A DNA stretch of 6,916 nt from JBFFSQ01 sp041572275. Lineage in GTDB: Bacteria > Pseudomonadota > Gammaproteobacteria > SZUA-229. The DNA is taken from positions 1 through 6,916 of the forward strand of contig JBFFSQ010000159.1 in NCBI GenBank assembly GCA_041572275.1, given 5' to 3'. Position numbers and translations under genes: made by a program. The first letter of the stretch is position 1. Every line of letters starts with the position of its first letter. Shown piece after piece: positions 1 through 4,757 of this stretch. Under the pieces are notes generated by a model. The model had not been told where the DNA came from. It did no database searches and saw only the letters and a list, made by a program, of their open reading frames with translations.

Positions 1-66
1 ATCATGATATTACGCAATCATAACAGTTACATGATGGACTATGATATCAATATAGAGGATTATAAA

Positions 67-84
67 CACTGCACTAGTGTAGTG
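67..84. repeat. 18-bp near-perfect palindrome, possible operator
   Basis: The half-sites CACTGCACT and AGTGTAGTG are reverse complements at eight of nine positions. The single exception (71 against 80) is a G-T pair, which would still pair in RNA. The central eight bases CACTAGTG are a perfect palindrome. No run of T follows, so it does not look like an intrinsic terminator. Its length and symmetry suit a binding site for a dimeric helix-turn-helix regulator, and it directly follows a -10-like TATAAA at 61-66. The identity of any regulator is unknown. Confidence 0.35.
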
Positions 85-222
85 CCGATTCAATCAGAGG
101 CTTATTGATTTGGTGCATAAAAAGTTAACAATTAAGTTTTAAAATAAAATGTACCTGATGATTATGTCACCAATAGTAAGTGGCTTGAAAATTGCTGGGT
201 ATGGATTAAGTGTTTTATTAGT

Positions 223-251
223 CATCAATTTCGGGAATCTCTCCCGTGATG
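223..251 (+). promoter_or_regulatory. Predicted hairpin in the glgC leader
   Basis: CGGGA (232-236) pairs with TCCCG (242-246) around a five-base loop. The flanking CATCA (223-227) pairs with TGATG (247-251), leaving a four-base bulge (228-231) on the left arm only. Together this gives ten base pairs ending 23 bases before the ribosome binding site. It is not followed by a T run, so it is not an obvious terminator. It could stabilise the messenger or affect translation of glgC. This is a manual pairing, not a computed fold. Confidence 0.3.
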
Positions 252-274
252 TTTATATTGGGCATCAGCCAAAA

Positions 275-279
275 GAGGA
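275..279 (+). promoter_or_regulatory. Ribosome binding site of glgC
   Basis: GAGGA (within AGAGGA at 274-279) lies three bases before the ATG at 283. The match to the anti-Shine-Dalgarno sequence is good but the spacing is on the short side. It supports the ATG at 283 as the true start. The AGGA also resembles the GGA core bound by CsrA/RsmA proteins, discussed in the findings. Confidence 0.7.
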
Positions 280-282
280 TAA

Positions 283-1551
283 ATGAATACAAGAAATTCG
301 CCACGCTATGTCAGTAATTTAACCCGTAACACATTAGCCTTAATTATGGCCGGTGGTAGAGGCTCACGTCTAAAACATCTGACGACATGGCGAGCCAAGC
401 CAGCAGTTCCTTTTGGTGGTAAATTCAGAATTATTGATTTTCCGTTGTCAAACTGCATTAATTCAGGGATACGCCGAATTGGGGTCTTAACTCAATATAA
501 AGCCCATTCATTAATCCTGCATATTCAACAAGGCTGGGGACACTTCCGGGGTGAGTTCGGTGAATTTGTCGAGTTGCTACCGGCGCAACAGCGTATTGAG
601 TCGTCCTGGTATGCTGGAACTGCAGATTCAATATTTCAGAATTTGGATATTATCCGCATGCATTCACCTGAATACGTGCTGGTTCTGGCGGGGGATCATA
701 TTTACAAAATGGATTACGGTGACATGCTGGCCCAGCATGTAGAAAAGCAGGCCGATATTACCGTGGGTTGTATTGAGGTTGAACTGGATAAGGCCAAAGA
801 ATTTGGTGTCATGGGGGTGAATGAAGAAGAGCGTATCCACAGTTTTGTCGAAAAACCAGAGCACCCAGAGCCCATGCCGGGAAGTGATGAGAGTGCTTTG
901 TGCTCCATGGGGATTTATGTTTTCAATACTGATTTCTTATTTGAGCAGTTGATTCGTGATGCGGATACACCCGGTTCAAGTCACGATTTTGGCAAAAATA
1001 TTATTCCAGCGGCTATTGAAAAATACAGGGTATTTGCCCATCGTTTCAAGGATGTGCAAAGTGGTAAGCAGTCCTACTGGCGAGATGTGGGGACCATAGA
1101 TGCGTTCTGGGAAGCCAATCTGGAATTGATCGGGGTGACACCTGATCTCAATCTTTACGATTCTGAATGGCCGATCTGGACCTATCAGGAGCAGTTGCCA
1201 CCTGCCAAATTTATATTTGATGATGATGACCGTCGAGGTATGGCGATTGACTCTATGGTGTCGGGTGGCTGTATTATTTCAGGTGCCACAATCAATCATT
1301 CTTTGTTATTTTCCAATGTAGTTGTGAATGATTATTCCCGTGTTGATTCATCGGTTTTATTACCCGAAGTCACGATTGGTAAAAACTGCAAGGTTAATCA
1401 CGCCGTGATTGATAAAGGTTGCCAGATACCGGATGGAATGGAGATTGGTGTCAATGAGGAAGATGATAAAAACCGCTTCTTTGTTTCGCCCAATGGTGTT
1501 GTGCTGGTAACACCAGAAATGCTGGGACAAGCGATTCACAATGTCCGATAA
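283..1551 (+). CDS. glgC: Glucose-1-phosphate adenylyltransferase (ADP-glucose pyrophosphorylase)
   Basis: Cytoplasmic enzyme that makes ADP-glucose and pyrophosphate from ATP and glucose-1-phosphate, the committed step of bacterial glycogen synthesis; family members are homotetramers. At 422 residues it matches the usual length of about 420-430. The N-terminal nucleotidyltransferase domain carries the glycine-rich signature AGGRGSRLK (23-31), RAKPAVPFGGKFRIIDF (37-53), the LAGDHIYKMDY motif with the metal-binding/catalytic Asp138 (equivalent to E. coli Asp142), and FVEKP with Lys191 (equivalent to the glucose-1-phosphate-binding Lys195). From about residue 300 a left-handed beta-helix domain follows, including the SGGCIISG and LLPEVTIG turns. 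The start at 283 has a good ribosome binding site and leaves about 17 residues before the core fold. The FBP-activator lysine of the E. coli enzyme (Lys39) is Trp36 here, so effector response probably differs. The last 11 bases overlap the next gene. Identification is secure. Confidence 0.97.
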   Translation: MNTRNSPRYVSNLTRNTLALIMAGGRGSRLKHLTTWRAKPAVPFGGKFRIIDFPLSNCINSGIRRIGVLTQYKAHSLILHIQQGWGHFRGEFGEFVELLPAQQRIESSWYAGTADSIFQNLDIIRMHSPEYVLVLAGDHIYKMDYGDMLAQHVEKQADITVGCIEVELDKAKEFGVMGVNEEERIHSFVEKPEHPEPMPGSDESALCSMGIYVFNTDFLFEQLIRDADTPGSSHDFGKNIIPAAIEKYRVFAHRFKDVQSGKQSYWRDVGTIDAFWEANLELIGVTPDLNLYDSEWPIWTYQEQLPPAKFIFDDDDRRGMAIDSMVSGGCIISGATINHSLLFSNVVVNDYSRVDSSVLLPEVTIGKNCKVNHAVIDKGCQIPDGMEIGVNEEDDKNRFFVSPNGVVLVTPEMLGQAIHNVR

Positions 1552-3235
1552 ATTGAATGTAGTGCTTTACTGGCATATGCATCAGCCAGAATACCGTGAT
1601 CTGCGCAGTGGTGAATACCATCTGCCGTGGACTTATTTGCATACCATCAAAGATTATGTCGATATGGTTGCGCACCTGGAAGAGAATCCTGCAGCCAGGG
1701 CGGTGGTAAATTTTGCACCGATATTACTTGAGCAGATCGATGACTATTCCCGCCAGCTCGATGGCTACCTGCATCAGGGTAAGGCGCTGACAGATCCTTT
1801 GTTGACCGCGCTTGCCGATGCGGTAATCCCAAAAGATCGTGAGAAGCGTGTAACCCTGGCCAAAAATTGTTTACGCGCCAATGAACATCGGTTAATTAAT
1901 CGTTATAAGCAATTTAGAATGCTGGCCGATATGGCCCAGGTGGCAATCGAAGCACCGGAGGTGATGAATTATTACGATGACCAGTTTCTGATTGATTTAC
2001 TGGTCTGGTATCACCTGGCCTGGGTCGGTGAGACTGTGCATCGAACTGATGAACGTGTAAAAGGACTGGTCAAAAAAGGCCGCATGTTCAGTTATCATGA
2101 TCGGCAGATATTAATGGGTTTAATTTATGAGCTGATTTCTACGGTAATTGAGCGTTATCGTGTGTTGGCTGAGCAGAAACGCATTGAAATTTCCATGACT
2201 CCGTATGCGCATCCCATTGTGCCCCTGTTGCTTGATTTTAAAAGCGCCCATGAAGCTATGCCCGATGCACCTTTGCCAGCTTATGATGCTTATCCCGGTG
2301 GGCTGGAACGCAGTCGTTGGCATATGGAGGAGGGTCTGAAAACCTTTAAGCATTACTTTGGGTTTGAGCCTCAGGGTTGTTGGCCGTCCGAAGGTAGCAT
2401 TAGTGGTCCAACGGTTGAGCTGATGTCGGAGATGGGAATACGTTGGCTGGCCAGTGGTGATACGGTGTTGCATAGCTCATTGGCTCAGTCAGGACAGAAA
2501 GAGGGGGCCTGTCTTCATGCGGCTTATCATTACCAGAACAACGAAACGACCTGTTTTTTCCGTGATGACGGTTTGTCTGACCTGATTGGATTTAAATATT
2601 CTGATTGGCATGCAGATGATGCCGTGGCCAACCTGGTCCATCATTTAGAGAATATCGCAGAAGCTTGTAAGGATGACCCGGCGGCTATCGTCTCGATTAT
2701 CCTGGATGGTGAAAATGCCTGGGAATATTACCCGGAGAACGGTTACTACTTTTTAGATGCCCTCTATGAGAAATTGGCAGAGCATGAGGTAATCGAGCTG
2801 ACCACTTACAGTGATTACCTGGATCGTTTTTCTAAGGCTCAAAAACTACAGCAAATTGTCGCCGGTAGTTGGGTCTACGGAACTTTTTCTACCTGGATCG
2901 GCGATGCAGATAAAAACCGGGCCTGGACGATGCTGGTTGATGCCAAGCAGGTGTATGACCAGGTTGTAGCTAGCGGTCATTTATCAGCAGAGATTGCTGC
3001 ACGTGCAGAAAAACAGTTGGCCATTTGTGAAGGTTCCGACTGGTTCTGGTGGTTTGGCGATTATAATCCGGCGGAATCGGTGAGTTCTTTTGATGAACAG
3101 TATCGAATGCACTTGAGTAATTTGTATTGTTTACTGGGCAAAGAGCCACCGGATTATTTATCGCATTCATTCTCACATGGCAGTGGCGCCCCAGCAATGG
3201 GTGGGGTTATGTTACCGGGACGTCAAGTCACTTAA
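1541..3235 (+). CDS. Glycoside hydrolase family 57 protein (alpha-amylase/amylopullulanase-like)
   Basis: A 564-residue GH57 enzyme, a retaining family acting on alpha-glucans. The conserved regions appear in order: HMHQP at 12-16, TPYAHPI at 220-226, WPSEG with predicted nucleophile Glu284, LDGENAWE with predicted acid/base Asp389, and then the C-terminal segments GTFSTWIGD (447-455) and EGSDWFWWFGD (497-507), which form the helical part after the catalytic barrel. There is no signal peptide, so it should act in the cytoplasm on glycogen or maltodextrins. HMHQP is closer to the HxHQP of amylases, amylopullulanases and 4-alpha-glucanotransferases than to the HTHLP-type motif of GH57 branching enzymes, but the exact activity cannot be read from sequence. 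The start at 1541 is forced: the frame upstream reaches a stop at 1508-1510 with no start codon between. No strong ribosome binding site is present (GGGAC at 1524-1528 is 12 bases away), and the 11-base overlap with glgC suggests translational coupling. Its stop codon abuts the malQ start in the same frame. Confidence 0.93.
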   Translation: MSDKLNVVLYWHMHQPEYRDLRSGEYHLPWTYLHTIKDYVDMVAHLEENPAARAVVNFAPILLEQIDDYSRQLDGYLHQGKALTDPLLTALADAVIPKDREKRVTLAKNCLRANEHRLINRYKQFRMLADMAQVAIEAPEVMNYYDDQFLIDLLVWYHLAWVGETVHRTDERVKGLVKKGRMFSYHDRQILMGLIYELISTVIERYRVLAEQKRIEISMTPYAHPIVPLLLDFKSAHEAMPDAPLPAYDAYPGGLERSRWHMEEGLKTFKHYFGFEPQGCWPSEGSISGPTVELMSEMGIRWLASGDTVLHSSLAQSGQKEGACLHAAYHYQNNETTCFFRDDGLSDLIGFKYSDWHADDAVANLVHHLENIAEACKDDPAAIVSIILDGENAWEYYPENGYYFLDALYEKLAEHEVIELTTYSDYLDRFSKAQKLQQIVAGSWVYGTFSTWIGDADKNRAWTMLVDAKQVYDQVVASGHLSAEIAARAEKQLAICEGSDWFWWFGDYNPAESVSSFDEQYRMHLSNLYCLLGKEPPDYLSHSFSHGSGAPAMGGVMLPGRQVT

Positions 3236-4753
3236 ATGATGGAAGAAAAGCATTTTTTAAAATCACATAGTGTTTTGGATCAACGTCGTGCCGGCATATT
3301 ATTACACCCCACCTCATTACCCGGCAGCTTTGCCGGTGGTGATATTGGCCCAGAGGCATATCACTTTATCGACTTTCTGAGGCAATGCGGTTGTAGTGTC
3401 TGGCAGATGTTGCCCCTGGGATCCACCCATGAAGATGGCTCGCCGTACCAGTGCTTATCAGTGCATGCAGGTAATCCTCTGCTGATTAGTATTGACTGGC
3501 TGGTGGCGAAAGACTGGCTTGATCTGGATGATATTGCTGAAGATCGAGAAACGCCGGCCTTCAGGTTGTCCTGTCTGCACACCTCCGGTGAATATTTTCG
3601 AGCGACTAACGATGCCGACTGGCAACGGCGGTTTGAGTCATTCAGGCATCAACATCAGGACTGGTTAAGGGATTATGCCCTGTTTATTGCGATCAAACGT
3701 GCGAATCAGGGTAAAGCCTGGATGCAGTGGCCTGAGGCTTTACGCCTGCGTCAACCCAAGGCACTTAAGGCTGCTGAAAAAAAATATCGGTCCTTGATTG
3801 ACCAGGTTGAGTTTGAACAGTTTGTGTTTTTTACTCAATGGCATGAATTGCGTGACTATGCCAATGCTCAGGGTGTTAAATTATTTGGTGATATGCCTAT
3901 TTTTGTAGCGCAGGATAGTGCAGATGTGTGGGCTGATCGAAATAATTTCTTGCTTAATGATCTTGGTGAGGCCGAATTTGTGGCCGGTGTGCCGCCAGAT
4001 GCCTTCTCTGATGAAGGCCAGCGTTGGGGCAATCCATTATATGACTGGCCATACATGGTGGCCGATGGTTTTAAATGGTGGCATCACCGATTTAAAACAC
4101 AACAGGAGTTATTTGATCTCATCCGTATTGATCACTTCAGAGGCTTTGAGGCATGCTGGGAAATTCCGGCAGATGAAGACACGGCTATTAATGGACAATG
4201 GGTGAAAGTACCGGGTGATCAATTACTCAAGAGCCTGTTCAATGAATTCGAGTCACTGTCATTAGTGGCTGAAGATCTTGGACTGATTACGGATGAGGTT
4301 CATCAGTTGCGTGACCAGTTCCAGTTACCTGGGATGAAGGTATTACAATTTGCGTTTGATGGTGACCGACACAATATTTACTTACCGTATAACCACGAAT
4401 TCAACAGTGTGGTTTACACGGGGACCCATGACAATGATACCAGCCTGGGCTGGTATCTAAGTCTTGAGCATTATAGACGCCATCATTTACATGAGTATTT
4501 AGGAATCAGTGATGAACAGTCACTAGATATGCCGTGGATGTTGAATCGTTTGGCTCTGGCTTCAGCGGCCCGGCTGGCGATCCTGCCTATGCAGGATGTT
4601 TTGTCACTGGACTCAACTCATCGCATGAATATACCCGGTACGATAGACAATAACTGGCAATGGCGTTTTGACTGGTCGCAGGTCTGGCCGAGCTTATCGG
4701 GCGATTTACACAAGTTGATCGAATTGTATGGCCGTATAGCTGAAACGTCGTAG
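3236..4753 (+). CDS. malQ: 4-alpha-glucanotransferase (amylomaltase, GH77)
   Basis: Cytoplasmic enzyme that transfers alpha-1,4-glucan segments between maltodextrins, releasing glucose and making longer chains for phosphorylase. At 505 residues it is the short, Thermus-like form of GH77, without the extra N-terminal domain of the roughly 690-residue E. coli MalQ. The N-terminal LHPTSLPG signature is present. The catalytic set is complete: nucleophile Asp299 in RIDHFRGFE, acid/base Glu346 in AEDLG, and stabiliser Asp399 in GTHDND; spacing matches Thermus aquaticus Asp293/Glu340/Asp395. The 250s loop reads PPDAFSDEGQRWGNP, with Ala256 where the Thermus enzyme has Tyr250, so acceptor handling may differ. 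Two ATG codons are in tandem (3236 and 3239) and either could be the start. The first lies directly after the TAA of the GH57 gene, in the same frame. The best upstream purine run (GGGAC at 3217-3221) is 14 bases away, so translation probably depends on coupling to the GH57 gene. Confidence 0.95.
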   Translation: MMEEKHFLKSHSVLDQRRAGILLHPTSLPGSFAGGDIGPEAYHFIDFLRQCGCSVWQMLPLGSTHEDGSPYQCLSVHAGNPLLISIDWLVAKDWLDLDDIAEDRETPAFRLSCLHTSGEYFRATNDADWQRRFESFRHQHQDWLRDYALFIAIKRANQGKAWMQWPEALRLRQPKALKAAEKKYRSLIDQVEFEQFVFFTQWHELRDYANAQGVKLFGDMPIFVAQDSADVWADRNNFLLNDLGEAEFVAGVPPDAFSDEGQRWGNPLYDWPYMVADGFKWWHHRFKTQQELFDLIRIDHFRGFEACWEIPADEDTAINGQWVKVPGDQLLKSLFNEFESLSLVAEDLGLITDEVHQLRDQFQLPGMKVLQFAFDGDRHNIYLPYNHEFNSVVYTGTHDNDTSLGWYLSLEHYRRHHLHEYLGISDEQSLDMPWMLNRLALASAARLAILPMQDVLSLDSTHRMNIPGTIDNNWQWRFDWSQVWPSLSGDLHKLIELYGRIAETS

Positions 4754-4757
4754 TTGC
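4754..4757. other. Four-base gap between convergent malQ and phosphorylase genes
   Basis: The malQ stop TAG (4751-4753) and the phosphorylase stop (TAA on the minus strand, 4758-4760) are separated by four bases. No hairpin followed by a T run was found near the junction in either direction, so no intrinsic terminator can be placed. Transcripts of both units must therefore end inside the opposing coding sequence or rely on another kind of termination. GGTCTGG (4681-4687) and CCAGACC (4764-4770) are complementary across the junction but lie 76 bases apart, and this may be chance. Confidence 0.8.

Larger units (their letters stand above)
1..282. other. AT-rich region upstream of glgC, no convincing gene
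   Basis: This stretch is visibly richer in A and T than the genes that follow, and stop codons interrupt most frames. It presumably carries the promoter and 5' leader of the glgC operon. No textbook sigma-70 pair is obvious. A good -10-like hexamer TAAAAT lies at 145-150 but its nearest -35-like partner, TTAACA at 125-130, is only 14 bases away, which is too close. TATAAA at 61-66 lies directly before the palindrome at 67-84. TTGAAA at 185-190 resembles a -35 box but lacks a well-placed -10. The only open frame is a 34-codon one (4-108) with no recognisable product; it could be chance or the tail of an upstream gene. Structured elements inside the region are listed separately. Confidence 0.7.

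Noticed and set aside
4..108. 34-codon open frame on the plus strand near the left edge
   Set aside because: The product (beginning MILRNHNSYMM) is not recognisable, has no clear ribosome binding site visible, and an open run this short is expected by chance. It could be the tail of a gene entering from the left, but nothing supports that.
125..150. Possible promoter TTAACA (125-130) with TAAAAT (145-150)
   Set aside because: The spacer is only 14 bases, shorter than sigma-70 promoters normally allow, and AT-rich DNA yields such hexamers by chance. It is kept only as a comment in the leader entry.
2120..2473. 117-codon minus-strand frame opposite the GH57 gene
   Set aside because: It is antisense to conserved GH57 motifs including Glu284, has no recognisable domain and no sign of its own promoter or ribosome binding site.
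3918..4205. 95-codon plus-strand frame inside malQ
   Set aside because: It is a shifted-frame shadow of malQ over the conserved 250s loop and catalytic Asp299 region.
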